Origin: Anaeromyxobacter diazotrophicus
Lineage (GTDB): Bacteria > Myxococcota > Myxococcia > Myxococcales > Anaeromyxobacteraceae
Direction: 5' to 3'
DNA length: 64,000 bases
NCBI RefSeq assembly: GCF_013340205.1
Contig: NZ_BJTG01000008.1
Span: 186,001 to 250,000, forward strand
Made by a program: the position numbers and the translations under genes. Positions 26,318-35,343 of the stretch are shown here, in pieces (position 1 is the first letter of the stretch; each line of letters begins with the position of its first letter). The notes beneath the pieces were generated by a model. That model did no database searches. It was not told the DNA's origin and saw only the letters and a program-made list of their open reading frames with translations.

Positions 26318-27319
26318 CTAAGTCACCACCAGGCGCAGGAACTCGGCCGCCTCCTCGGGCGGGACCGGGTTGATGTGGAAGCCCGAGCCCCACTCGAACC
26401 CGGCGACGTGGGTGAGCGCCGGCATGACCTCGATGTGCCAGTGGTACGACGGGCTCGCGGGGTCGCGGAGCGGGTTCGAGTGCAGGATGAAGTTGTAGGC
26501 CGGGTCGCCGAGCGCCGCCCCGAGGCGCCGCAGCGTCGAGCGCAGCGCCTGGGCGCAGTAGGCGAGCCGCTCCTTCGGCTCCGCCTCGAAGTTCGACTCG
26601 TGCCGCTTCGGCACCACCCAGGTCTCGAAGGGGCTGCGCGGCGCCCAGGGCGCGAACACCACGAACTCCTCGTTCTCCAGCACGAGGCGGCTGCGGTCCT
26701 TCCGCTCCTGCATGACGATGTCGCAGAAGATGCACCGCTCGCGGTGGTCGAAGTGCCGCCGCGCGCCCTCGATCTCCTCCTGCACCTGCCGCGGGGTGAC
26801 CGGCAGCGCGATGAGCTGCGAGTGCGCGTGCTCGAGCGTGGCGCCCGCCGCCTGGCCGTGGTTCTTGAAGAGCAGGATGTACCGGAAGCGCTGGTCGTTG
26901 CGCAGGTCGAGGATGCGCGCCTTGAAGGCGAACAGCACCTCGGTCACCTCCGCGTCGGAGAGCGCGGCCAGGTCCTTCGTGTGGTCGGCGGTCTCGACGA
27001 TGACCTCGTGCGCGCCCACCCCGTTCATCCGGTCGTAGATGCCGTTCGCCTCCCGCTCCAGGTCGCCCTCGATCATGAGCGCCGGGTAGCGGTTCGGGAT
27101 GACCCGCACCTTCCAGCCCGGGCCGTCGACGGGCCCGGCCGCGGGCCGCCCGGCGGCGTACACCTCGTGCGGCGTCTTGTCCTCCTGCCCGGGGCAGAAG
27201 GGGCACAGGCCGGAGGGGACGTGGTCGAGCGGGCGCTGCACGTCGCTCGGGCGCTTGGCCCGCTCGGTGGCGATGATGACCCAGCGGCCGACGATGGGAT
27301 CCCTGCGCAGCTCGGGCAT
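26318..27319 (-). CDS. galT: Galactose-1-phosphate uridylyltransferase
   Basis: A 333-residue HIT-superfamily enzyme of the Leloir pathway, exchanging UMP between glucose and galactose 1-phosphates. Zinc/structural cysteines are in CPFC (39-42) and CIFC (196-199), and the active-site HAHSQ is at 164-168, where His166 is the nucleophile. No galK or galE is in the window. Its place between glgA and an MFS gene fits general sugar metabolism. Confidence 0.92.
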   Translation of the reverse strand: MPELRRDPIVGRWVIIATERAKRPSDVQRPLDHVPSGLCPFCPGQEDKTPHEVYAAGRPAAGPVDGPGWKVRVIPNRYPALMIEGDLEREANGIYDRMNGVGAHEVIVETADHTKDLAALSDAEVTEVLFAFKARILDLRNDQRFRYILLFKNHGQAAGATLEHAHSQLIALPVTPRQVQEEIEGARRHFDHRERCIFCDIVMQERKDRSRLVLENEEFVVFAPWAPRSPFETWVVPKRHESNFEAEPKERLAYCAQALRSTLRRLGAALGDPAYNFILHSNPLRDPASPSYHWHIEVMPALTHVAGFEWGSGFHINPVPPEEAAEFLRLVVT

Positions 27320-27340
27320 GCGCCCTCCTCGCGAACCGGC

Positions 27341-28537
27341 CTAGCCGTCGCGCCCGCGGGCCGGCTCGAGCGGCGCGCCGCCGGCCGGGGCGGGGCGCCG
27401 CAGCGTGGAGCCCACGGCGGCGGTGGCGAGCATGATGACGGCGCCGCCCAGGTAGGGGGCGGCGAACCAGAGGTGATCGTAGGCGTTCGTGGCGGAGATG
27501 GGCCCCACCACCCGCCCCAGCGCCGCCGCCGCCTGCCCCACCCCGAGCGTGCCGCCCTGGTCGTCGGCCGCCGCGGACCGCGAGATGAGCGAGGTGAGCG
27601 CCGGCGTGGTCAGGCCCGACCCGAAGGCGAGCGGCAGGCAGGCGCCGAGGAGGCCGCCCAGCCCGCCCGCGTACGGGAGCGCCGCGAGCCCCGCCCCCTG
27701 CGCCAGGAGGCCCGCGACGAGCAGCGCCCGCTCCCCGAACCGCCGGGTGAGCGGTCCGATGAGGCCGCCCTGCACCACGGTGACCACCACGCCGATGAAG
27801 GCGAAGACGTAGGAGACCTCGCTGCGATCGAGGTGGTAGCGGTGCGCGGCCAGCAGCGCGAAGGTGGCCTCCATCCCGCTGAAGGCGAGGATGGCGAAGA
27901 GGTAGATCAGGATCAGGCGGCGGATGCCCGGTTTCTTGAACTCCTCGACGAGCCGCAGGAAGCGCGGGCGGTGCTGCGCCTCGACGCGGGCCGCCGGCTC
28001 CGGCAGGACGAAGAAGGCGGCCACCCCGTTCACGGCCGCGAGGGCCGCCGCGGCGTAGCCCGGCGCCGCCAGCGACACCTTCGAGAGCAGCCCGCCCATG
28101 GCCGGCCCGAGGATGAAGCCGAGCCCGAAGGCGGCGCCGATGAGGCCCATGCCGCGGGCGCGCCCCTCGGGCGGCGTCACGTCGGCGATGTAGGCCTGCG
28201 CGATGGCGATGTTGGCGGTGGCCGCGCCCGCGAAGAGCCGCGAGACGAGCAGCCACGCGAAGGTGGGCGCGACCGCGTACCCGAAGAACGCCACCGCCGT
28301 CATGACGATGGAGAGGAGCAGGAGCGGCCGGCGGCCGAGCCGGTCGGACAGGCGGCCCCAGATCGGCGTGAACACGAACTGCATCGCCGAGTAGCCGGTC
28401 ATGAGCCAGCCGATCTGGCTGTCCGGCGCGCCCAGCCGCTCGGCGTAGAGCGCCATGACCGGGATGACCATGCCGAAGCCGAGCAGGTCGACGAAGACGA
28501 TGACGAACAGGATGGCGAGCGAGCGGCGGGTCTTCAC
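27341..28537 (-). CDS. MFS transporter, TetA-like
   Basis: A 398-residue protein with about 12 membrane helices. The loop 2-3 signature GRLSDRLGRRPLLLLS near residue 60 is the MFS motif A. Overall pattern resembles drug/proton antiporters of the DHA1 group. The substrate is unknown; it could export a sugar or toxic compound. It lies 21 bases before galT. Confidence 0.86.
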   Translation of the reverse strand: MKTRRSLAILFVIVFVDLLGFGMVIPVMALYAERLGAPDSQIGWLMTGYSAMQFVFTPIWGRLSDRLGRRPLLLLSIVMTAVAFFGYAVAPTFAWLLVSRLFAGAATANIAIAQAYIADVTPPEGRARGMGLIGAAFGLGFILGPAMGGLLSKVSLAAPGYAAAALAAVNGVAAFFVLPEPAARVEAQHRPRFLRLVEEFKKPGIRRLILIYLFAILAFSGMEATFALLAAHRYHLDRSEVSYVFAFIGVVVTVVQGGLIGPLTRRFGERALLVAGLLAQGAGLAALPYAGGLGGLLGACLPLAFGSGLTTPALTSLISRSAAADDQGGTLGVGQAAAALGRVVGPISATNAYDHLWFAAPYLGGAVIMLATAAVGSTLRRPAPAGGAPLEPARGRDG

Positions 28538-28623
28538 GCGGCAGCCATGTTAACGGAGCGCGCCCGAGATCGCCGGGAATCCCGTGCCCGGCGCGCGGCG
28601 GGGGCGAGGCGCGGGGGCGCGCG

Positions 28624-29502
28624 TCAGGCGAGCACCCGGTTCCGGCCGGCTTCCTTGGCCTGGTAGAGCCGCTCGTCGGCGCGCCGGACGAGCGCCTCCG
28701 GGCTCTCGTCCTCGGGCGAGAGCTCCGCCACGCCGATCGACACCGTGAGCGGGATGCGCGCCCCGTCGAAGAGGAACGCGTGCTGCTCGACGAGCCCCCG
28801 CACCTTCTCGGAGAAGAAGCGCGCCTTCTCGAGCGGGACGCCGGGCAGGAGCAGCGCCAGCTCCTCGCCGCCGATGCGGGCGAAGAGCTGCTCGGCGCGC
28901 ACCAGCGGGCGGACCAGGGCGGCGAGCTCCCGCAGCACCTGGTCGCCGGCCAGGTGGCCGAACCCGTCGTTCACCCGCTTGAAGTGATCGAGATCGAGCA
29001 GCGCCAGCGCCAGCGGGTGGAGGTGGCGGCGGGCGCTCGACACCTCGCGCCGGAGGGCCTCGGCGAAGCCGCCCTTGTGGACGAGCCCGGTGAGCGGGTC
29101 CTCGTCGGCGAGTCGCTTCACCTCGGCGTGGTAGAGCGCCTCGAGGTCGCCGCCGGCCAGGTACTTGAGGATCACCGAGCCGACGCGGACGTGGTCGCCC
29201 GGCGAGAGCTCCCGCGCCGACACCCGCTCCTCCCCGACGAAGGTGCCGTTGGTCGAGCCGAGGTCCTCCAGGAGGTGCCGCTCCCCCTCGCCGCGCACGC
29301 GGGCGTGGCGCCGCGAGACGTCCTCCGCCTCCAGCACCAGGTCGCACCCGGCGTCGCGCCCCAGCACCACCTCGCGGCGCGCGAGCGGCAGGCGCGCCCC
29401 CAGCAGCCGGCGCATCGGCGCGTGGATCACCACCAGGCAGCCCTCGCCGGCCGCCGGGCCGGGCGGGGCGAAGCCCGAGAGCCGCGTCTCCTCCGTCGAC
29501 AT
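28624..29502 (-). CDS. FHA-GGDEF diguanylate cyclase
   Basis: A 292-residue cytoplasmic protein. An FHA domain (about 40-115) has GRDAGCD, SRRHARV and GSTNGTFVG, the phosphothreonine-binding residues. The GGDEF domain follows with DPLTGL at 135-140 and an intact GGEEL active site at 211-215. The product-inhibition site expected as RxxD is RAEQ (202-205), so feedback inhibition by c-di-GMP is probably lost. FHA input implies control by a Ser/Thr kinase, a common theme in myxobacteria. Confidence 0.92.
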   Translation of the reverse strand: MSTEETRLSGFAPPGPAAGEGCLVVIHAPMRRLLGARLPLARREVVLGRDAGCDLVLEAEDVSRRHARVRGEGERHLLEDLGSTNGTFVGEERVSARELSPGDHVRVGSVILKYLAGGDLEALYHAEVKRLADEDPLTGLVHKGGFAEALRREVSSARRHLHPLALALLDLDHFKRVNDGFGHLAGDQVLRELAALVRPLVRAEQLFARIGGEELALLLPGVPLEKARFFSEKVRGLVEQHAFLFDGARIPLTVSIGVAELSPEDESPEALVRRADERLYQAKEAGRNRVLA

Positions 29503-29568
29503 CGCGCGGAGGGTCTCACAGGCCGCCCGGGATCGCCAAGCGGGCGCGCGGGGCGCGATATCGGGCCC

Positions 29569-31746
29569 TCACACCCGCCAGTGGATCCGCTCGAAGTCCT
29601 GGTCGGGCACGGTCAAGGTCACGTAGCCGGCGCGCGGCAGCCGCTCCAGCTCCACCCCGCCGCGGAGGACGTGCAGCGCCAGGGCCACGCGCTCGCCGGG
29701 CGCGAGGCCCAGCTCCGCGAACGGCAGCGCCAGCTCCATCACGCGCGCGAAGGCCGCCCGCCCGAGCGGGGCGCCGTCGCGCCGGCCCGGCCGCTCGACC
29801 CCGTCGCAGGCCGGGGTGAAGTCCACCTGCGCCTGCACCCCCGTCGCGAGCAGCTCCACCCGCACCGCGCTGCACGCCTCGGTGGCCCGCTGCGGCGACT
29901 CCACCGGATCGAGCCGCAGGTACAGGTGGCCGAGGTCGAACCCGTAGCGCAGCGCCTCGAACGCCTGCGCGCCGCCGAACATCGAGCCGCGCGCCTGGCC
30001 GGGCCGGTAGACGCCCCCGCCCTGCCACTCGAAGTAGGTGGTCTCGCGCCCGTCGATGGTGGGCGTGATGAGCAGGGTCGGCTCCCGCAGCGGCTGGGCC
30101 TCGGCGCCGGCCGGCAGCTCCGCCCGCTTGATGGGCTCGAGCGCCTCGATGGGCAGGGGCGCGCCGATGAGCTGGCAGGCGGCGATGACGTAGGACCGGA
30201 ACAGCCCGTCGAACTCGACCGCCAGCTCGGTGTGGAAGTCGTCCCCGTACCACCAGTACCAGTCGGATCCCTCGGCGGCGTAGAGGTGCCGGTGCGCCAG
30301 CGCGATCGCCTCCCGCGTGACGCTCGGCGCCGGCGCCGCCTCCACCCGGGCCAGCGCCTCGCGGGCGCGCCCGAGCGCCGTCCAGGCGCGCCGGTCCTCC
30401 TCGTGGCCCATCCAGATCCGGTAGGACGCCTCGATCCAGGACCCGGAGTGGATGCGCGGGATGACCGGCCCCGGCGCGCCGGCGGTGGCCTCGGTGAGGG
30501 TGGCGGTGGCGAGGTCGGGGGAGCTCTCCAGCCGCCGGTAGAGCGCCTCCAGGAAGTCGCGCCCCGAGCCCTGGAAGTGCTCCCACGGGTTCTCGCCGTC
30601 GAGGAACACGCCCACCGTGGCCGGGCCGGGCTGCCCGTCGTCCTCCCACGCCTCGCCGATGGCGGCCAGGTGCGAGGTGAAGTCGGCCGCCGCCTCGGCC
30701 GCGCCGGTGCGCTGGTAGCTGAAGCCGATGAGGTCGGAGAGCCCGCGGTCGCGGAACAGCATGGGCAGCTCGCGGGCCCCGGCCTGGACGCGCCAGGGCC
30801 GGTAGAGCGCCCGCGGCCGCGGGGTGCCCTCGGGCAGCGAGTGGAGCAGCACGCCCTCGTCGGTGGCGGCCCAGCGCACGCCCTCCGAGGCGAGCAGCTC
30901 GAGCGCCTCGGGGGACACCGAGCCCTCGGCCGGCCACATCCCGGCGGGCCGCGCGCCGAAGTGGCGCTCGTGGCTCGCGATCGCCTCGCGCACGTGCCAG
31001 CGCGCGTCCTCGGGCCAGGCGAAGCGCGGCGGCAAGGGCAGGTGCGGGAGCGCCCGCCGCGCCGAGTCGGTGTCGCACACGAGCGGGAGGATCGGGTGGT
31101 AGTAGGGCGTCGAGGACAGCTCGACCTGCCCGCGCTCGGAGAGGGCCCGCCAGCGCGGCGCGATCTCGCCGACCACCCGCCGCTGCGCCGCCAGCACGTA
31201 GTCGAGGTCCGCCTCCGTGTAGCCACGCCCCTTGGCCCGCAGCGCCGCCAGCCCGGGGTCGTCCTCGACGGCCCCGAACCCGAACCAGCCGAGGTTGAAG
31301 AGCACCTGCAGGTCGGCCAGCTCCGCCTCGCTGAAGCCGCTCGCCACCCGCGCCAGGTCCAGGTAGCGCACGTCCCGGCCGCGCTTCTGGAGCAGCTCCC
31401 AGTAGCGGGGCATGGGCTTCACCACCGTCTCCCAGTCGATCATGAAGAACGACCGGAGCACCGCCTGGCGCTCCTCGGGCAGGAGCTCGCGGGCGCGCTT
31501 CCTCGACAGGTCGAGGAAGCGATCGCGCGCCTCGCCCCGGGCGTACGCCTCGAGCTGCTCCATCAGCACCGGGGTGAAGTTGACGGTGCAGCGGATGGCG
31601 GGGTGCCGCTCCAGCATCCACGCCATGTCGTAGTAGGCGCGCGTCGCGTGCAGGCGCACCCACGGCAGGAGGAACTCGCCCGTCTCCGGCGCGCGGTAGA
31701 GCGGCTGGTGCATGTGCCAGAGGAAGGCGAGCCGGACCTTGGCCAT
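29569..31746 (-). CDS. Glycoside hydrolase family 57 protein
   Basis: A 725-residue enzyme acting on alpha-glucans (amylase, pullulanase or branching enzyme type). The N-terminal LWHMHQPLY (residues 9-17) is GH57 region 1; Glu274 in GMWPAEGS is the expected nucleophile and Asp383 in FLDGENPWEH the acid/base. A C-terminal beta-rich region follows at about 540-725. There is no signal peptide, so it is probably cytoplasmic, as expected for glycogen turnover together with nearby glgA. Confidence 0.9.
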   Translation of the reverse strand: MAKVRLAFLWHMHQPLYRAPETGEFLLPWVRLHATRAYYDMAWMLERHPAIRCTVNFTPVLMEQLEAYARGEARDRFLDLSRKRARELLPEERQAVLRSFFMIDWETVVKPMPRYWELLQKRGRDVRYLDLARVASGFSEAELADLQVLFNLGWFGFGAVEDDPGLAALRAKGRGYTEADLDYVLAAQRRVVGEIAPRWRALSERGQVELSSTPYYHPILPLVCDTDSARRALPHLPLPPRFAWPEDARWHVREAIASHERHFGARPAGMWPAEGSVSPEALELLASEGVRWAATDEGVLLHSLPEGTPRPRALYRPWRVQAGARELPMLFRDRGLSDLIGFSYQRTGAAEAAADFTSHLAAIGEAWEDDGQPGPATVGVFLDGENPWEHFQGSGRDFLEALYRRLESSPDLATATLTEATAGAPGPVIPRIHSGSWIEASYRIWMGHEEDRRAWTALGRAREALARVEAAPAPSVTREAIALAHRHLYAAEGSDWYWWYGDDFHTELAVEFDGLFRSYVIAACQLIGAPLPIEALEPIKRAELPAGAEAQPLREPTLLITPTIDGRETTYFEWQGGGVYRPGQARGSMFGGAQAFEALRYGFDLGHLYLRLDPVESPQRATEACSAVRVELLATGVQAQVDFTPACDGVERPGRRDGAPLGRAAFARVMELALPFAELGLAPGERVALALHVLRGGVELERLPRAGYVTLTVPDQDFERIHWRV

Positions 31747-31790
31747 CGGGTGCGAGCTGTAACGGAGCCGAGGGTGCGCCGCCGCCCGCG

Positions 31791-34700
31791 CTACCGGAAG
31801 AGCTTCCCCAGGCCGCCCTTCGACTTGAGCTTGAGCTCGCCCATCTCCTTGGCGAGGCGCCCCAGCCGGTCCGTCTTGTCCGCGATCTCGCGCTGGAGGC
31901 GGGAGATGCGGGTGTCGCGCTCGCTCACCTGGGACTGCAGGAGGTCGCGCTCGTGCGCCATCCGCTGCAGCCGCTCGGCCACGCCCGCCCCGGGGGCGTC
32001 GGGCGAGGTCCGCGCCGCCTCGGCCACCGCCTCGGCGTCGGAGAGCCGCCGCAGCGCGTCCGCCAGCTTGCTCTCCGCCTCGCGGGCGCGCACCTCGGGG
32101 GCGCCCGCGGCCGCCGCCTGCGCGGCGCGCTCCGCCAGCTCGCCCTGGGCCGCGGTCAGCTCGGCGGCGCGCCGCTCCGCCTCGGCGCGCAGCTCGGCCG
32201 CCTCGGCGGCGCGCTCCGCCAGCTCCTCGCGGAGCCGCGCCACCTCGCCCGCCGAGGCGGCGCCGCCGGAGGCCTGCGCCGCCTGCAGCCGGCCCTCGAT
32301 CTCCTCCTTCTCCCAGCGCACCGCCTGCAGCTCGGCCTCCAGGGTGGCCGCCTCCGCCTCGGCGGTCTCGGCCGCGGCGCGCGCGGTCTCGACCTCGGTG
32401 CGGAGCCCGGCCGCCTCGGCCTGGGCCGGCGTGAGCGCCTCGGCGTACGAGGTCTCCGCCGCGCGCCGGGCCGCCTCGGCTTCGGCCCGCGCCGCCTCGG
32501 CCTGCCCCGCGGCCGCGCGGGCCGCGGCCGCGTCGGCCTTCTGGGTGGCCAGCTCCTCCTCCAGCCGCCCCACCCGATCGCGCAGCGCCTGCCGCTCCTC
32601 CTCCACCTCGGCGAAGCGCGCCGCCAGCGCCTCGCGCGCGCTGGAGAGCTCCCCGCGCAGCCGCGCCGCGGCCGCGCTCTCTTCGCTGCGCTGGGAGCCG
32701 ACCGCCGCCGCCCGGCGCTCCGCCTCCTCGGCGCGGGCGGTCGCCTCCGCCACCCGGCCCTCGACCTCCTTCAGCCGGTCGGCGAGCAGGTCCGCCTCGG
32801 CGTGACCGCGGGTCACGGCCGCCTCGGCGTCCTCGGCGCGGCGCAGCGCCTCGGCGAGCCGCGGCCCGGCCGCGCCGGACTCGGCCTGGGCGGCCGCGAG
32901 CTCCGCGCGCGTGCCCTCCAGCTCGGCGCGCGCGGCCGTGAGCGCCGCCGCGAGCTCCTCCGCCCGGGCCCGCTCGGCCTCGAGCCGCGCGCCCCCGTCG
33001 GCGCGCTCCGCCTCCAGCGAGGCGAGCTTCGCCTCCGCCGCGAGCGCCCGCGTCTCCAGCTCGGCGGCCTCCCCGGCGTGCTCCTCGCCGCGGCCCCGCA
33101 GCACCTCGACCTCGGCGGCGAGCCCGCTCGCCTGGGCGGACAGCGCCGCCTCGCGGCGCCCCGCCTCCTCGGCCTGGGCGCCCCGCGCGGCCAGCTCGCG
33201 CTCGAGCTCCTCCGCCCCGGCCCGCGCGGCGGCGAGCGCCGCCTCGGCCGCGGCGACCGCGCCGGTGAGCTCGGCCTCCCGCGCCTCGGCCGCGGCCGCC
33301 TCCGCGGCCCGCGCCTCCTCCGCGGAGCGCTGCGCCTCGCGCAGCGCAGCCGCCTCGGCGCGCGCCGCCTCGGCCTCGCGCCGGGCCGCCTCGGCGAGGG
33401 CAGCCTGCTCCGCCGCGCCCGCCTCCGCCGCCGCGCGGCCGTCCCGCGCGACGGCCAGCTCGCCCTCGGCCGCGGCCAGCCGCGCCAGGGCCTCCTCGCG
33501 CTCGCCGGCCGCCGCCTCCGCGGCGGCGCGCGCGCTCGCGAGGTCCGCGTCCGCGGCAGCCCGCGCGGTGGCGAGCTCCGCGTCCGCACCGGCGCGGACG
33601 CTGGCGAGCTCCTCGTCCGCCGCGGCCCGCGCGGCGTCCGTCTCGCGCCAGGCCGCCTCCGCCGCCTCGCGCGCCTCGGCCGCCGACCGCGCCGCCTCCG
33701 CGCGCGCCTGCTCGGCCGCGCCCGCCTCGCTCCGCGCCTGGTCGCGCTCCTCGGCCCGCGCCCGCGCCTCCTCCTCCAGCGCGGCCACGCGCTCCTCGCG
33801 CAGGCGCGCCTCGACGCGGGCGCCGCGCAGGTCGGCCTCGCGCGCGGCGACCTCCTCCTGCGCGGCCGCCAGCTCGCCGCTCCGGGCCGCCAGCTCCGCC
33901 TCGGCGCGCGCCACCGCGTCCGCGAGCTCGTTCCGCCCCGCGCGCTCCGTCTCCAGCCGGGCCGCGACGTCGGCCTGGCGCGCCGCCGCCGCCTCGAGCT
34001 CGGCGCGCAGCGAGGCGATGACCTCCTCGAGCGCGCCCGCGCGCGCCTCCGCCTCCGCGCCCGCGGCGCTGGCCCGGGACAGCGCCTCGTCGCGGCCCGC
34101 CAGCGCCTCGGCGCAGCCGGCGTGCGCGTGCGCGGCCTCGGCGCCCGCCAGGGCCGCGTCGGCGAGCGGCCCCGGGGGCAGGGTCACGAGCACCATGCTG
34201 GCGAGCCCGGTGGGGCGCGCGCCGCACAGCGCGACGTAGTAGGCGGCCTCGGGGGCGCCGGAGAGCGAGCCGTCGACGCCCAGGTCGGGCGCGTCGTCGC
34301 CGCGCGCGGCCGGGGCGATGACCCAGCCCACCGCCGGCGACTGCGTGGCCACCTCGACCACGTCGAACTGGGCCGCCAGCGCGCCGGCGAAGCTCTCGTA
34401 CGAGGGCACGTCGAGGATGGGCGGCTCGCCGGCCAGGGCGGCGAGGCCGCGCGCGCCGGCGGCCGCGAGCGCGGTGACGAGGTGCCCGCGCGGCGAGAGC
34501 AGCTCGGCCAGCGCCGCCAGGCGCTCGGGGCTCGCCGCCAGCGCGGCGCCGTCGGCGACGAGCACGAGGTCGAAGGCGTGCTGCGGGAGCTCCTCCAGCG
34601 CCGCCGCGCGGAACTGCACGAAGGGGTGCGCCGAGACCTCGGCGGCGCGGCCGAGCCCCAGCCCGTCGTCCTCGACCGAGAGCACCGCCGCCGCGCCGCG

Positions 34701-34844
34701 CTCGGCCAGCGCCAGCGCCGACGCGCCGTCCGTCGCGCGCGCCGCGCCGATCTCCAGCACGCGCCGGCCGCCCAGGATCGGCTCGATGAAGCTGTAGCGC
34801 GAGAGGAGGTCGGCCGCCCCATGCGGCGCGTAGAAGGTGCTCAT
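31791..34844 (-). CDS. Large coiled-coil protein with N-terminal methyltransferase-like domain
   Basis: A 1017-residue protein. Residues 1-215 resemble a Rossmann methyltransferase, with VLEIGAARATDG at 29-40, a strand with FDLVLVADGA near 110 and LLSPRGHLVTAL near 135, but it may not keep catalytic residues. Residues about 240-1000 are almost continuous Ala/Glu/Arg-rich heptads predicted to be coiled coil. The basic tail ends LKLKSKGGLGKLFR. Architecture recalls myxobacterial scaffolds such as AglZ, in which a globular domain precedes a long coil. It sits 45 bases before the GH57 gene. Confidence 0.78.
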   Translation of the reverse strand: MSTFYAPHGAADLLSRYSFIEPILGGRRVLEIGAARATDGASALALAERGAAAVLSVEDDGLGLGRAAEVSAHPFVQFRAAALEELPQHAFDLVLVADGAALAASPERLAALAELLSPRGHLVTALAAAGARGLAALAGEPPILDVPSYESFAGALAAQFDVVEVATQSPAVGWVIAPAARGDDAPDLGVDGSLSGAPEAAYYVALCGARPTGLASMVLVTLPPGPLADAALAGAEAAHAHAGCAEALAGRDEALSRASAAGAEAEARAGALEEVIASLRAELEAAAARQADVAARLETERAGRNELADAVARAEAELAARSGELAAAQEEVAAREADLRGARVEARLREERVAALEEEARARAEERDQARSEAGAAEQARAEAARSAAEAREAAEAAWRETDAARAAADEELASVRAGADAELATARAAADADLASARAAAEAAAGEREEALARLAAAEGELAVARDGRAAAEAGAAEQAALAEAARREAEAARAEAAALREAQRSAEEARAAEAAAAEAREAELTGAVAAAEAALAAARAGAEELERELAARGAQAEEAGRREAALSAQASGLAAEVEVLRGRGEEHAGEAAELETRALAAEAKLASLEAERADGGARLEAERARAEELAAALTAARAELEGTRAELAAAQAESGAAGPRLAEALRRAEDAEAAVTRGHAEADLLADRLKEVEGRVAEATARAEEAERRAAAVGSQRSEESAAAARLRGELSSAREALAARFAEVEEERQALRDRVGRLEEELATQKADAAAARAAAGQAEAARAEAEAARRAAETSYAEALTPAQAEAAGLRTEVETARAAAETAEAEAATLEAELQAVRWEKEEIEGRLQAAQASGGAASAGEVARLREELAERAAEAAELRAEAERRAAELTAAQGELAERAAQAAAAGAPEVRAREAESKLADALRRLSDAEAVAEAARTSPDAPGAGVAERLQRMAHERDLLQSQVSERDTRISRLQREIADKTDRLGRLAKEMGELKLKSKGGLGKLFR

Positions 34845-35024
34845 GCTGCTGATGTTACACCGGGTGGGGTGCCTTCCGCGCCCGGGCGCCTGGCCGCTGG
34901 CGCTATCGCCCGGGCGCCCCGGCGCGACGGAGCCGCGGCGCCCGCCGCCGGCGCGCGGCGCAGGCTGGGGCGGCGACGCCCTTACATGTGGGCTCGGGCC
35001 CGCACCGGCGGAGATCCGGTCGGC

Positions 35025-35195
35025 TCAACCCTGAGTCGTGCCCGGCGCCGGCGCAGCCCCTGGCGCCGCCGGACCCGGGCCCGCCTCGCCGAAGGGCGCT
35101 CCCTGGCGCAACTCCCGGGCCCTGTCGCAGTCCGCCCCACAGGCGGCGATGGCGAGCGCGAGCAGCACAGCGGTGAGCACCCACAGCCGGGTCAC
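35025..35195 (-). CDS. Very small predicted lipoprotein
   Basis: A 56-residue frame from GTG 35195. Its N-terminus VTRLWVLTAVLLALAIAACG is a compact lipoprotein signal with lipobox AIAAC (Cys19). The mature 38 residues carry a second cysteine at 23 and a Gly/Pro/Ala-rich tail. No family is recognised. The signal peptide is the main reason to consider it real. Confidence 0.55.
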   Translation of the reverse strand: MTRLWVLTAVLLALAIAACGADCDRARELRQGAPFGEAGPGPAAPGAAPAPGTTQG

Positions 35196-35297
35196 GGCGG
35201 CGGAAGCTAGCCGTGGGGCCGGCGTGCGTCAAGGTGGGTGAAGGGCCGGCGCAGCGGGGCGCGCCGGGGCCTGTGCGCGGCCGCTGGCGGTCGCCTG

Positions 35298-35330
35298 TCG
35301 CGGTTCGCGGTCGCGGTTCGCGGTTCGCGA
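35298..35330. repeat. Short tandem repeat
   Basis: TCGCGGTTCGCGG occurs twice head to tail (35298-35310, 35311-35323), followed by a partial third unit TTCGCGA. It lies in the spacer between the small lipoprotein gene and the gene ending at 35344. Confidence 0.7.
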
Positions 35331-35343
35331 TCGCCGCCCGCCG

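Noticed and set aside
31953-35210. Very long plus-strand open frame (over 1000 codons) opposite the coiled-coil gene
   Set aside because: The Ala/Glu/Arg repeat composition of the real gene removes stops on the other strand. The plus frame gives Arg/Gly/Leu-rich low-complexity sequence with no domain.
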